From assembly GCF_008152325.1 (NCBI RefSeq), contig NZ_CP042243.1, positions 2,857,026 to 2,921,025 of the forward strand: 64,000 nucleotides of DNA. The letters are read 5' to 3'. How positions within the stretch are numbered: the stretch's first letter is position 1; every line of letters starts with the position of its first letter. Positions 1-7,393 of the stretch are shown here, piece by piece. Below the pieces are notes generated by a model. It ran no database searches, was not told the DNA's origin, and saw nothing but the letters and a program-made list of their open reading frames with translations. The position numbers were made by a program, and so were the translations under genes. This DNA is from Crassaminicella thermophila (GTDB lineage Bacteria; Bacillota; Clostridia; Peptostreptococcales; Thermotaleaceae).

Positions 1-307
1 CCTGTCCATCAACATTCTCAGGATTAAATCTCCAATATAGTTCTCCTTTGCCGCTCTCATCAATAACAAACGTTCCATTATCTGCAAAAATTTGCTTACC
101 GTCCTTTGTTCCTATCAAATACCCTTTATATACATACTCTGCATTATCAAAATACTTTAGATTTTGAATATAGTGACTAAGTACACCCTTCCCATTTTTA
201 GTTTCGATCTTCGTATATCCCTTTGGCCTTTTTCCACCTTTGTTCTCAAAACCATGATCTTCTTCCTCAAGTATTATAAAATACCTTCGATAACGCTTTC
301 TGTCCAT
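1..307 (-). CDS. Conserved clostridial protein of unknown function, C-terminus cut by the window edge
   Basis: An open frame runs from an ATG at 305-307 to the left edge, giving about 102 residues. A strong ribosome binding site (two overlapping GGAGGG blocks) lies a few bases upstream. The protein starts MDRKRYRRYFIILEEED and continues with a YTKIE segment and a SHYIQNLKYF segment. This Lys/Arg/Tyr-rich opening recalls a family of short clostridial proteins without assigned function. No signal peptide or membrane segment is visible in the part seen. It follows rsmA in the same direction but is separated from it by a terminator, so it is probably its own unit. I assign no function. Confidence 0.6.
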   Translation of the reverse strand, partial: MDRKRYRRYFIILEEEDHGFENKGGKRPKGYTKIETKNGKGVLSHYIQNLKYFDNAEYVYKGYLIGTKDGKQIFADNGTFVIDESGKGELYWRFNPENVDGQ

Positions 308-380
308 CGTCACCCTCCCTCCTTTTTTAATCACTTACTATTAATATATGTACTATATACAAAATAAGTTCACTTTTAAC

Positions 381-410
381 AAAAAAAATAAGCCCTCTTA
401 AGGCTTATTT
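381..410 (-). terminator. Rho-independent terminator of rnmV-rsmA
   Basis: An 8-bp perfect stem (387-394 with 402-409) has a 7-nt loop and is followed on the minus strand by a run of eight T. It overlaps the rsmA stop codon. Confidence 0.85.
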
Positions 411-1268
411 ATAATCATATAATATATCAGAAAGCTTTGCGAACTCTTCTATAGTAAGAGTTTCCCCTCTTCGATTTCCTTCAATGCCACTCTCTTCTAA
501 AACCTTTTTTATAATTTCCTTATCTACACCTAGGCCACTGTTAGTAAGAGCATTTAAAAGGGTTTTTCTTCTTTTTCCAAAAGCTGCTCTAACAACAGCA
601 AATAAAAGCTTTTCATCCTTCACCTTAACCTTTGGTTCATCTCTTACAGTCAATCGAATAACGGTTGACTCTACATTTGGCTGAGGTATAAACACTGATC
701 TTGGAACCTTTGTAATAATATGTGGTTCACAATAATACTGGACTGCAACAGATAATGAACCATAATCCTTGCTCCTAGGCTTTGCCTGCATTCTGTCTGC
801 AACTTCCTTTTGAATCATTACCACAATATTTTTTACAGGCACCTTTTCTTCAAGAAACTTCATAATAATAGGGGTTGTTACATAATATGGAAGATTTGCA
901 ATAACCTTTACAGGCTTCCCTTCACATTTTTCTTCAATAAGTTTATGTAGATTAAGTTTTAAAACATCTTCATTTACAATCTCTACATTATCCTTATCCC
1001 CTAGAGTTTCCGAAAGGATTGGGAGTAAATTTTTATCAATTTCAATAGCAATAACCTTATTTGCTTCCTCTGCTAATGCTTGAGTAAGGGTTCCAATACC
1101 AGGACCTACTTCAATTACCATATCCTCCTTATTTACCTCTGCTCCATCAATAATTTTATACAATATATTTTCATCAATTAAAAAGTTTTGTCCTAAACTC
1201 TTTGAAAACCTAAATCCATATTTATTGACAATTTCCTTTGTCACCTTTGGTGAAACTAATCTATCCAT
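405..1268 (-). CDS. rsmA: 16S rRNA (adenine(1518)-N6/adenine(1519)-N6)-dimethyltransferase
   Basis: RsmA (KsgA) dimethylates two adjacent adenines in the last hairpin of 16S rRNA late in 30S assembly, using S-adenosylmethionine. The 287-residue length is normal. Visible motifs are GQNFL at about residues 26-30, the SAM-binding motif VIEVGPGIGTLT at about 51-62, and the catalytic NLPYYVT at about 125-131, followed by the FIPQPNVES segment. The ATG has an AGGAGT-type ribosome binding site. It starts 15 nt after rnmV, the same pair order as in B. subtilis, and ends in the terminator at 381-410. Confidence 0.97.
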   Translation of the reverse strand: MDRLVSPKVTKEIVNKYGFRFSKSLGQNFLIDENILYKIIDGAEVNKEDMVIEVGPGIGTLTQALAEEANKVIAIEIDKNLLPILSETLGDKDNVEIVNEDVLKLNLHKLIEEKCEGKPVKVIANLPYYVTTPIIMKFLEEKVPVKNIVVMIQKEVADRMQAKPRSKDYGSLSVAVQYYCEPHIITKVPRSVFIPQPNVESTVIRLTVRDEPKVKVKDEKLLFAVVRAAFGKRRKTLLNALTNSGLGVDKEIIKKVLEESGIEGNRRGETLTIEEFAKLSDILYDYK

Positions 1269-1283
1269 AATATCCTACTCCTA

Positions 1284-1814
1284 TTAAAGTTTTTTTAAAG
1301 CTTCCTCAAATTCTTCTCTAGTAATGCCGTAATTATTCAATCGATTTAAAAACTGTTTGGCATTGGCATATCCAATCCCTAAAAGCTTTCCTAATTCATC
1401 TCGTCGACTGCTCGCCTCCATTGAACCCACCAAATCATTCTTAATTAAATCTATCTGCTTAAACTCACTTCTCTTTTCTTTACTTTCTGTTCTAACCTTC
1501 TTAAGTGCAAGTATAATATTCTCAGGCGATGCATTTTCTATTCCTATATCTCCATTTTTTATAGCTTGCTCCCTTGGCAAAAAAGCATGCTTACATCCTT
1601 CTATCCTCTTTGATATAGTTTTTCTAATCCTCTCTCCTGCATGGTCAGGATCTGTAAAGATAATCACCCCTTTTCTTTTTTGGGCAAACTCTATCCTTTT
1701 TAAGGTCTCTTCTGTTATACCAAATCCATGCGTAATAATAATCTCTGCATCTACTGCACGCTTTACTGCAATCATATCATCTCTGCCTTCTACTACAATC
1801 ACTTCTTTAATCAT
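1284..1814 (-). CDS. rnmV: Ribonuclease M5
   Basis: RNase M5 matures 5S rRNA by cutting both strands of the precursor stem in Firmicutes, and the 5S gene itself is in this window. The 176-residue protein is a Toprim enzyme. The acidic motifs are EGRDD at residues 9-13 and DPDHAG at about 55-60, the expected metal-binding Toprim residues. The C-terminal part (KLLGIGYANAKQFLNRL) is the small domain typical of the family. The ATG has a GGAGGA ribosome binding site. It is co-directional with rsmA 15 nt downstream. In B. subtilis yabE directly precedes rnmV; here the nickel/Lar block lies between them. Confidence 0.95.
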   Translation of the reverse strand: MIKEVIVVEGRDDMIAVKRAVDAEIIITHGFGITEETLKRIEFAQKRKGVIIFTDPDHAGERIRKTISKRIEGCKHAFLPREQAIKNGDIGIENASPENIILALKKVRTESKEKRSEFKQIDLIKNDLVGSMEASSRRDELGKLLGIGYANAKQFLNRLNNYGITREEFEEALKKL

Positions 1815-1995
1815 AATCTTCCTCCAAGTATTCTTCTATTCTTAAAACATTTTACAATATACTTACATATCTGTAAAACCGAATTTTAAGAAGCTTATTT
1901 CCTTTTCTTATTATTTCCTCTATAATTAAAATATAAATGAACTGAAAAATAATTTATATTTCATTTTAAAGTAAACATATAATGGAGAGATAATA

Positions 1996-2802
1996 ATGAA
2001 TTTACAACAAAAATATACAAACCTTAAAAACATAATAAAAAACTTTAAAAAAGTAGCTATCGCCTTTTCAGGTGGTGTAGACTCTACTTTCTTAGCAAAA
2101 GTATGCAAAGATACATTAGATGAAAATGCCATTGCCATAACAATACACGCAGCCATCCATTCAAACCGAGAAATCGAAGAAGCAAAAGCATTAGCCAAAA
2201 AAATAGGGATAAAGCATATCTTACTTGAAAAAGATGTTTTAGAACTTAATGCTTTTAAACAAAATCCTAACAATAGATGCTATCTTTGCAAAAAAGAAAT
2301 TTTCACACAAATAAAAGAGATTGCAAAAAATAACGGTATAGATTATGTTTTAGATGGCTCTAACCTAGATGACTTAGGAGACTACAGACCAGGACTTAAA
2401 GCTTTAGAAGAATTAGATATTAAAAGTCCTTTAAAAGAAGCAAAGCTTAAAAAAGAAGAAATCCGCATTCTTTCTAAGCAGCTAAATCTTCCTACATGGC
2501 AAAAACCTGCTTTTGCCTGCTTAGCTACCCGTTTTCCTTATGGTGAAATGATTACAAAAGAAAAGCTTAAAAAAGTAGAACAAGCAGAAAATTATTTGAT
2601 GGATTTAGGTTTTAAGCAGTTTCGTGTTCGCTATCATGAAAATATGGCTAGAATTGAAGTAGACCCAGAAGAAAGAGTAAAATTCTTTGATATTTCCTTT
2701 ATGGATCAAGTTTCTGAAAAATTTAAAAGCTTTGGCTTTAAATATGTAAGCTTAGACCTTCAAGGATATAAAATGGGAAGCATGAATGCAACAATAAAAT
2801 AA
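1996..2802 (+). CDS. larE: ATP-dependent sulfur transferase for the nickel-pincer cofactor, LarE
   Basis: LarE adds sulfur to the pyridinium biscarboxylate intermediate of the nickel-pincer nucleotide, the cofactor of lactate racemase LarA and relatives. The 268-residue protein has the N-type ATP pyrophosphatase loop SGGVDST at about 25-31. It carries three cysteines at the sites relevant to sulfur donation: C95 and C98 in NNRCYLCK, and C175 in FACLATRFPYG. C175 matches the single sacrificial cysteine of Lactobacillus plantarum LarE. The extra Cys pair matches LarE proteins thought to carry a [4Fe-4S] cluster (family knowledge). The gene is convergent with larC and separated from it by 17 nt and a shared terminator, so it is not in the larBC operon. 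Confidence 0.93.
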   Translation: MNLQQKYTNLKNIIKNFKKVAIAFSGGVDSTFLAKVCKDTLDENAIAITIHAAIHSNREIEEAKALAKKIGIKHILLEKDVLELNAFKQNPNNRCYLCKKEIFTQIKEIAKNNGIDYVLDGSNLDDLGDYRPGLKALEELDIKSPLKEAKLKKEEIRILSKQLNLPTWQKPAFACLATRFPYGEMITKEKLKKVEQAENYLMDLGFKQFRVRYHENMARIEVDPEERVKFFDISFMDQVSEKFKSFGFKYVSLDLQGYKMGSMNATIK

Positions 2803-2826
2803 GGCTGCTAAAAGCTGCCTTATTTT
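2796..2826. terminator. Bidirectional terminator between larE and larC
   Basis: A 10-bp perfect stem (2796-2805 with 2817-2826) reads AAAATAAGGC on the left arm and carries A and T runs on both sides, so it can stop larE from the left and larC from the right. Confidence 0.85.
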
Positions 2827-3260
2827 ATTTCAAAATATTCTTTTGCACAAAAAAGTATCTCCTCATATACATCCTTTAAAGGTACTTTAAATTCTTTTGC
2901 AATCCTTTCACATTCATCATACTCAGGAGAATACTTAAGTACTTCCCCATCCTTTAAAGCAACCTTTACTGTAGCCTTTCCAAATGAAGTTTTTATTTTT
3001 ATAAATTCTCTATCTAATATACTTCTTTCAACCTTATATTTTCGTACTCCTAAGGTTGTTGTTTCTTTCAATAATATATCTTCAAATTCCTTCACCATAT
3101 CATCATAACACAATATGCTTATCTTAACTCCAGGCCTATTTTTCTTCATTATAATATGAGTCAGATAAACATCTAATGCTCCTTTTTCAAAAAGCATAGG
3201 GATCATATAAGAATAGAATTCAGGATTCATATCATCTATGTTACTTTCTAGAATAATCAA
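2820..3260 (-). CDS. larC: Nickel-pincer cofactor nickel insertase, C-terminal part (LarC2)
   Basis: This frame encodes the C-terminal domain of LarC, the CTP-dependent enzyme that inserts nickel into the pincer cofactor. The conserved segment ESNIDDMNPEFYSYM is at its start, followed by GVRKYKVERSIL. As a separate gene it would begin at a TTG (3258-3260) that overlaps the TGA of the upstream frame. However, the -1 frame read through the A9 run at 3272-3280 gives GKKKSKETLIILESNIDDMN, which looks like uninterrupted LarC. I therefore read this as the second half of a larC1C2 fusion made by a -1 shift, as known for L. plantarum larC. Confidence 0.88.
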   Translation of the reverse strand: MIILESNIDDMNPEFYSYMIPMLFEKGALDVYLTHIIMKKNRPGVKISILCYDDMVKEFEDILLKETTTLGVRKYKVERSILDREFIKIKTSFGKATVKVALKDGEVLKYSPEYDECERIAKEFKVPLKDVYEEILFCAKEYFEIK

Positions 3261-4015
3261 TGTTTCTTTACTTTTTTTTTACCAATAATTACACGCAATA
3301 CATTAGCAATATCTAAATCTCTCTTTCCTAAACCATAACCTATCTTTTCTACTACCATTTCTGGAATAGGAATAAAATCCTTTGCTAATGCTTTTATAAT
3401 TGCAGCTCCTGTAGGCGTAACAAGCTCACTCCTTATACCTGTAGCATAAATAGGAATCCCCTTTAAAATCTCCATTGTAGCAGGAGCCGGTACAGGAATT
3501 TTTCCATGGGCACATTTTACAAATCCAGTTCCTGTATGTATATAAGATGCATAAATCTCATCTACTTTTAATAAATCAATGCATATAGCAGTACCAATAA
3601 TATCTACAATTGAATCCACTGCACCAACTTCATGAAAATGTACTTCATCAATACTTTTATCATGAATCTTTGCTTCTGCCTCAGCTACATATCCAAATAT
3701 TTTTTTGCTAAGGCTTTTAACATTTTCATTCAATTCACTTTTCTCGATTATTTTTTCAATATCATTAAGATTTCGATGCACATGATGATGGTGTCCATCT
3801 TCATGAGAGTGGTCATGTTCTAACAAAACACAAAAGTCGGTCCCTGTAATACCATTTTTTTGACCTTTCTTTATCTCAATAGAGTAACCATCTATTTTAA
3901 TTTTTTCTAGTTCTTTTAAAAATACATCTTTATCTACCCCTAAATCAAGTAATGCCCCTATAGTCATATCACCACTGATTCCTGATAAACAATCAAAATA
4001 TAATATTCTTTCCAC
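3257..4015 (-). CDS. larC: Nickel-pincer cofactor nickel insertase, N-terminal part (LarC1)
   Basis: This is the N-terminal part of LarC (252 residues). It has the family start YFDCLSGISGDM, the VHFHEVGAVDSIVDI motif and ELVTPTGAAIIKAL. A histidine-rich stretch at about residues 67-80 (HDHSHEDGHHHHVH) is probably the nickel-collecting segment. Translation starts at a GTG with a GGGGGAG ribosome binding site, 19 nt after larB. The zero frame ends at TGA 3257-3259, a few codons after an A9 run. The product from this frame alone would lack the C-terminal domain. Confidence 0.92.
   Translation of the reverse strand: MERILYFDCLSGISGDMTIGALLDLGVDKDVFLKELEKIKIDGYSIEIKKGQKNGITGTDFCVLLEHDHSHEDGHHHHVHRNLNDIEKIIEKSELNENVKSLSKKIFGYVAEAEAKIHDKSIDEVHFHEVGAVDSIVDIIGTAICIDLLKVDEIYASYIHTGTGFVKCAHGKIPVPAPATMEILKGIPIYATGIRSELVTPTGAAIIKALAKDFIPIPEMVVEKIGYGLGKRDLDIANVLRVIIGKKKVKKH
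3268..3284 (-). promoter_or_regulatory. Candidate -1 frameshift site in larC (A9 run)
   Basis: Nine consecutive A on the minus strand (3272-3280) are read GGT AAA AAA AAA GTA in the larC1 frame. A -1 slip gives AAA AAA AAA AGT AAA GAA ACA, which enters the LarC2 frame without a stop. Confidence 0.65.
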
Positions 4016-4034
4016 TGTTCTCCCCCATTCATAA

Positions 4035-4802
4035 TTAATAATTATTTAGAGCTAACTCAATCTGTCTATTTATAGTACTTGCCAAATAGCCTGCCCCAAA
4101 GCCATTATCAATATTTACAACACCTACTCCACTTGCACAACTATTTAACATGGCAAGGAGTGCTGCCAATCCATTAAAATTTGCTCCATATCCAACACTA
4201 GTAGGCACTGCTATTACAGGCTTATCAACTAATCCACCTACCACACTTGCAAGAGCTCCTTCCATACCTGCCACAGTAATAATTACATTAGCCTCAAGTA
4301 ATCTATGTTTATTGGATAATAATCTATGAATTCCTGCAACCCCTACATCATATAGTCTTTCCACACTGTTTCCTAAAACTTCTGCAGTAATTGCTGCTTC
4401 CTCTGCAACAGGAATATCTGAAGTACCGCCTGTTGCTACAAGAATCTTACTTTTTGATTTTTTGATTTCTTTCTTTTTTATAAAAACTATTTTTGCCAAA
4501 TCATAATAAATTATATCATCTGTTAAATCTTTCAGTCCTTCATATACTTCCTTGCTTGCTCTTGTAGCTAATATATTATTATCCTTTTTTAGCATACTTT
4601 CAACAATGCCTTTTATATGCTCAATAGATTTTCCTTCACAATATATAACCTCTGGATACCCATTCCTTAAACTCCTATGGTGATCAACCTTTGCATAGCC
4701 GATATCCTCAAATGGAAGATCTCTTAAATAATCCATAGCCACATCTATATCAATATTGCCCTCTTTTACAGATTCTAAAATACTTCGAATATCTTTCTCC
4801 AA
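4035..4802 (-). CDS. larB: Nickel-pincer cofactor biosynthesis protein LarB
   Basis: LarB carboxylates and hydrolyses nicotinic acid adenine dinucleotide, the first step of nickel-pincer cofactor synthesis. The 255-residue protein has an N-terminal DHHRSLRNGYPE segment (about 41-52) and a C-terminal PurE-like domain with VATGGTSDIPVAEEA, VGVAGIHRLL, GMEGALASVVGG and VPTSVGYGA. The likely start is TTG (4800-4802) with a GGAAGGGG ribosome binding site about 10 nt upstream. No ATG lies near the expected N-terminus. It sits between the importer ATPase and larC in one minus-strand run. Confidence 0.94.
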   Translation of the reverse strand: MEKDIRSILESVKEGNIDIDVAMDYLRDLPFEDIGYAKVDHHRSLRNGYPEVIYCEGKSIEHIKGIVESMLKKDNNILATRASKEVYEGLKDLTDDIIYYDLAKIVFIKKKEIKKSKSKILVATGGTSDIPVAEEAAITAEVLGNSVERLYDVGVAGIHRLLSNKHRLLEANVIITVAGMEGALASVVGGLVDKPVIAVPTSVGYGANFNGLAALLAMLNSCASGVGVVNIDNGFGAGYLASTINRQIELALNNY

Positions 4803-4830
4803 ATCAATATAACCCCTTCCTATAATACCT

Positions 4831-5544
4831 TTACCTTAAAGAATAAGGCACTTCTAATGAATGCTTCTCCATTAAAACCTTATTGCTCAAAATATCTTTT
4901 GGGGCTCCATCTGCTACAATACACCCTTTATCAAATATAATAACTCTATTGCATACCTCTAATACAAACTCTAAATCATGAGATGCAACTATTAAAGCCT
5001 TCTCCTTTGATTTCTTTAAAAAATCAATCAATTTTCTTCTATGGTACATATCTAAATTTGAAGTAGGCTCATCATATATAACAAAATCAGATCCCATAGC
5101 CAAAATACCTGCAATAGAAACCAATCTTTTTTCTCCTCCAGACAGTTGGTGGATAAGTCTATCTTTCAAATATGAAATCTCTAGTATTTTTAATGCATCT
5201 TCTACCCTATTTCTTACCATATCCTCAGACAATCCCATATTCCTTGGCCCAAATGCAATATCATCCCATACAGATGGATGAAATAATTGATCATCTGTAT
5301 TTTGAAATACCATTCCAAGCTGTGGATAAAATCTTTTATGCAAAACTTTTTCCCCAAACAAATACACATTTCCATAGTTAGGCTTCTCTACTCCAGCCAT
5401 GAGGAAAAAGAGGGTTGTTTTTCCTGCCCCATTTGGACCAACAATTCCCAATCTATCCCCTTCATAAATTTTTAGTGAAAGCTCTTTAATGACAGGATCT
5501 TTTTTGTCATATGAAAAAGTAACTTGATTCATTTCTACAACCAT
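4831..5544 (-). CDS. cbiO: ECF-type nickel/cobalt transporter ATP-binding protein (CbiO/NikO)
   Basis: This is the ATPase of the energy-coupling-factor metal importer. Walker A is GPNGAGKTT at about 36-44, the Q-loop FQNTDDQLFHPSV is typical of CbiO, the signature is LSGGEKR, and Walker B is FVIYDEPTS, followed by the H-loop SHD. I place the start at the ATG 5542-5544, which has GGGAGG 5-6 nt upstream; an upstream in-frame ATG lacks a site. The start is 1 nt beyond the cbiQ stop, so the two are translationally coupled. Its place between CbiQ and LarB suggests that the imported metal is nickel for the Lar cofactor. Confidence 0.92.
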   Translation of the reverse strand: MVVEMNQVTFSYDKKDPVIKELSLKIYEGDRLGIVGPNGAGKTTLFFLMAGVEKPNYGNVYLFGEKVLHKRFYPQLGMVFQNTDDQLFHPSVWDDIAFGPRNMGLSEDMVRNRVEDALKILEISYLKDRLIHQLSGGEKRLVSIAGILAMGSDFVIYDEPTSNLDMYHRRKLIDFLKKSKEKALIVASHDLEFVLEVCNRVIIFDKGCIVADGAPKDILSNKVLMEKHSLEVPYSLR

Positions 5545-5545
5545 C

Positions 5546-6316
5546 TTATCCTCCCAAAACATCTAAATAAACCTGCAAGAGAATCATCCCTACAGCCAAA
5601 AATACGAAAATACCTAAAAGTATCTTATCTTGCTTACTCACTAAAGAAACCTTCTTAATCATCTGATTTTCTCCATATCCTCTAAGTATCATAGCATTAT
5701 AAATTCGATCTGCCTGTCCATAGCTTCTTACAAAAACTGCCCCAACCAAGGAACTAAGCTTTCCAATGTCCTTAATTCTTTTCCCCTTAAAGCCTCTTAA
5801 GCTCATTGCCCTTTGCATTTTCTCCAAATTACTTCCTACTTCGAATATATAACGGTACGTAAACAAAAACATATCTGTCAAAATAACAGGAAGTCCTAAT
5901 TCCCCCATTCCTTTTACAATGTCTACATAAGAAGTAGTTGCAAATAGTATGTTCGCTAAAGTCAAAATGCATAAGGCTCTTGTAGTCAGCAAAACACTAT
6001 TAATAAAGCCCATATATGTAATGTTTAAAAAACCTATATGAAAAAGGATATCCCCTTTTGAAAAAAATAAATAAATCAAGTCCATAATCAAAATAAACAG
6101 ACTCGGTATTCTCCATCTTCTGACTAAAAAATAAAAAGGAACTTTCGAAATAATCCACAAAATAGCTGATAAAACAATCATTAAAGGAACAAGCTTTATA
6201 TTTTTTATAAAAGAAAAAGAAAAAATCAAGGCTATAAATCCTATTATTTTTAACCGCACATCCCATGTATGCAGTAAGGTAGAACCTCTAAAATCCTCTT
6301 CTAAAAACAACTTCAT
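5546..6316 (-). CDS. cbiQ: ECF-type nickel/cobalt transporter transmembrane protein (CbiQ/NikQ)
   Basis: CbiQ is the T-component that couples ATP hydrolysis to the substrate-binding membrane protein. The 256-residue protein has several membrane helices. The two cytoplasmic coupling motifs with Ala-Arg-Gly-like sequence appear as AMSLRGFKG (about 170-178) and AMILRGYGE (about 208-216), which contact the ATPases. The start overlaps the cbiM stop by 4 nt (ATGA), and the stop is followed at once by cbiO. A single ATPase gene follows, as usual for metal-specific (group I) ECF importers. Confidence 0.92.
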   Translation of the reverse strand: MKLFLEEDFRGSTLLHTWDVRLKIIGFIALIFSFSFIKNIKLVPLMIVLSAILWIISKVPFYFLVRRWRIPSLFILIMDLIYLFFSKGDILFHIGFLNITYMGFINSVLLTTRALCILTLANILFATTSYVDIVKGMGELGLPVILTDMFLFTYRYIFEVGSNLEKMQRAMSLRGFKGKRIKDIGKLSSLVGAVFVRSYGQADRIYNAMILRGYGENQMIKKVSLVSKQDKILLGIFVFLAVGMILLQVYLDVLGG

Positions 6317-6942
6317 TCATTCTCCTTTAAAAGCTCAGGCTTTACTTTCTTTATATAACGAATTACTAAAACCGTAAAAACACCTTCTATCAACATAAGT
6401 GGCATATGAGCTGTAACAGATGCATAAATAGCCATCTTTTCAGCAGCAGCATCAATCTCTGCAGGAATAGAATAAATAATAGTCAAAAAAAACAACAATA
6501 CCGCAAAACCAGTACCAATAACTCCTGTAATAAATGCTAAAAAATCATTCTTTAAATATTTCTTACCATTCCTATAAATAAAGCTTGACACAACAGCTGG
6601 TATTCCTATAATCACAGCATTAACCCCTAATGTTGTAAGCCCTCCATGCTGAAACATAACTGCTTGAAAAAACAGAGAAACTACAACACTTAAAAATGCA
6701 TATTCCCCAAGCAAAATCCCTAACAAACCTGTAAGTAACAAATGAACACTCGTAGGAGGTATAGGAATATGAATCAAAGAAGCTACAAAAAATGCTGCTG
6801 TTGTCAAAGAAGCCTTTGGAATATCCTCTTTAGGATCTTCTTTCATTTGAATCTTTTTTATATAGTATCCAGTAGTAATCCCTGTTATGCCATAACCTAC
6901 AGCACAAACAGAAACTGGCAACATCCCATCTGGTATGTGCAT
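6313..6942 (-). CDS. cbiM: ECF-type nickel/cobalt transporter substrate-binding membrane protein (CbiM/NikM)
   Basis: This S-component binds Ni2+ or Co2+. The start is ATG 6940-6942, giving MHIPDGMLP; in this family the N-terminal amine and His2 coordinate the metal, so a longer in-frame start would be wrong. A second family segment is IPIPPTSVHLLLTG (about 74-87), followed by FFQAVMFQHGGLTTLGVN. Several membrane helices make up the rest. The ATG overlaps the upstream gene's TAA by one base (TAATG). No CbiN gene is present; the upstream NikL-like protein probably takes that place. Confidence 0.93.
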   Translation of the reverse strand: MHIPDGMLPVSVCAVGYGITGITTGYYIKKIQMKEDPKEDIPKASLTTAAFFVASLIHIPIPPTSVHLLLTGLLGILLGEYAFLSVVVSLFFQAVMFQHGGLTTLGVNAVIIGIPAVVSSFIYRNGKKYLKNDFLAFITGVIGTGFAVLLFFLTIIYSIPAEIDAAAEKMAIYASVTAHMPLMLIEGVFTVLVIRYIKKVKPELLKENE

Positions 6943-7376
6943 TATTTCTTCCTCCTTGAAAAATATAATCCTGTTCCAACAAATCCCCATACAACACAAG
7001 CAGCCATTATACCTTTCTGAATCGGTGTATATCCCATTTGCCCTGATTCAACAACTTCTTCTCCAATAGGAATATAAATAGAACCACCATGTCCAGCTTT
7101 TCGAATCTGTATAGTCCACGTTCCCTTCTTCTGTAAATCTGCAACAAAAGTATATTTTCCTTCCTTATCACAAAAATCCTTTTTCCAAGGATGTTTTAAA
7201 TCATCAGGTGCATAAATAATCACCTGAGCATCAGACATAGGCGTTCCATCATCATACTTTGCAACAATTTCATATTGCATATTTGCCTCATATGTGATTT
7301 TTGCTCCATGAGCAAAAACCACAGTAAAGTGCAATAAAAATAATCCTATAATCAATAAGACAACTTTTCTATTCAT
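6942..7376 (-). CDS. NikL-like accessory membrane protein of the nickel importer
   Basis: The protein has 144 residues from the ATG at 7374-7376 (AGGGG 8 nt upstream). It has an N-terminal hydrophobic segment (VVLLIIGLFLLHFTVVFA) that looks like a signal peptide or anchor. An extracytoplasmic beta-rich domain follows (YEIVAKYDDGTPMSDAQV, KEGKYTFVADL, GTWTIQIRKAGHGG), resembling carboxypeptidase regulatory-like or DUF4198-like domains. A C-terminal membrane helix ends in RRKK. Two-helix proteins with such a domain replace CbiN in NikKLMQO-type importers (family knowledge). Coupling to cbiM by a 1-nt overlap supports that role. The exact family name is inference. Confidence 0.7.
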   Translation of the reverse strand: MNRKVVLLIIGLFLLHFTVVFAHGAKITYEANMQYEIVAKYDDGTPMSDAQVIIYAPDDLKHPWKKDFCDKEGKYTFVADLQKKGTWTIQIRKAGHGGSIYIPIGEEVVESGQMGYTPIQKGIMAACVVWGFVGTGLYFSRRKK

Positions 7377-7393
7377 TCTATTCACCCCTATTC

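Noticed and set aside
164..367. A 67-codon plus-strand frame near the left edge
   Set aside because: It lies opposite the better supported minus-strand gene with a strong ribosome binding site.
1357..1845. A 162-codon plus-strand frame opposite rnmV
   Set aside because: rnmV has all Toprim motifs on the minus strand; the opposite frame has no recognisable domain.
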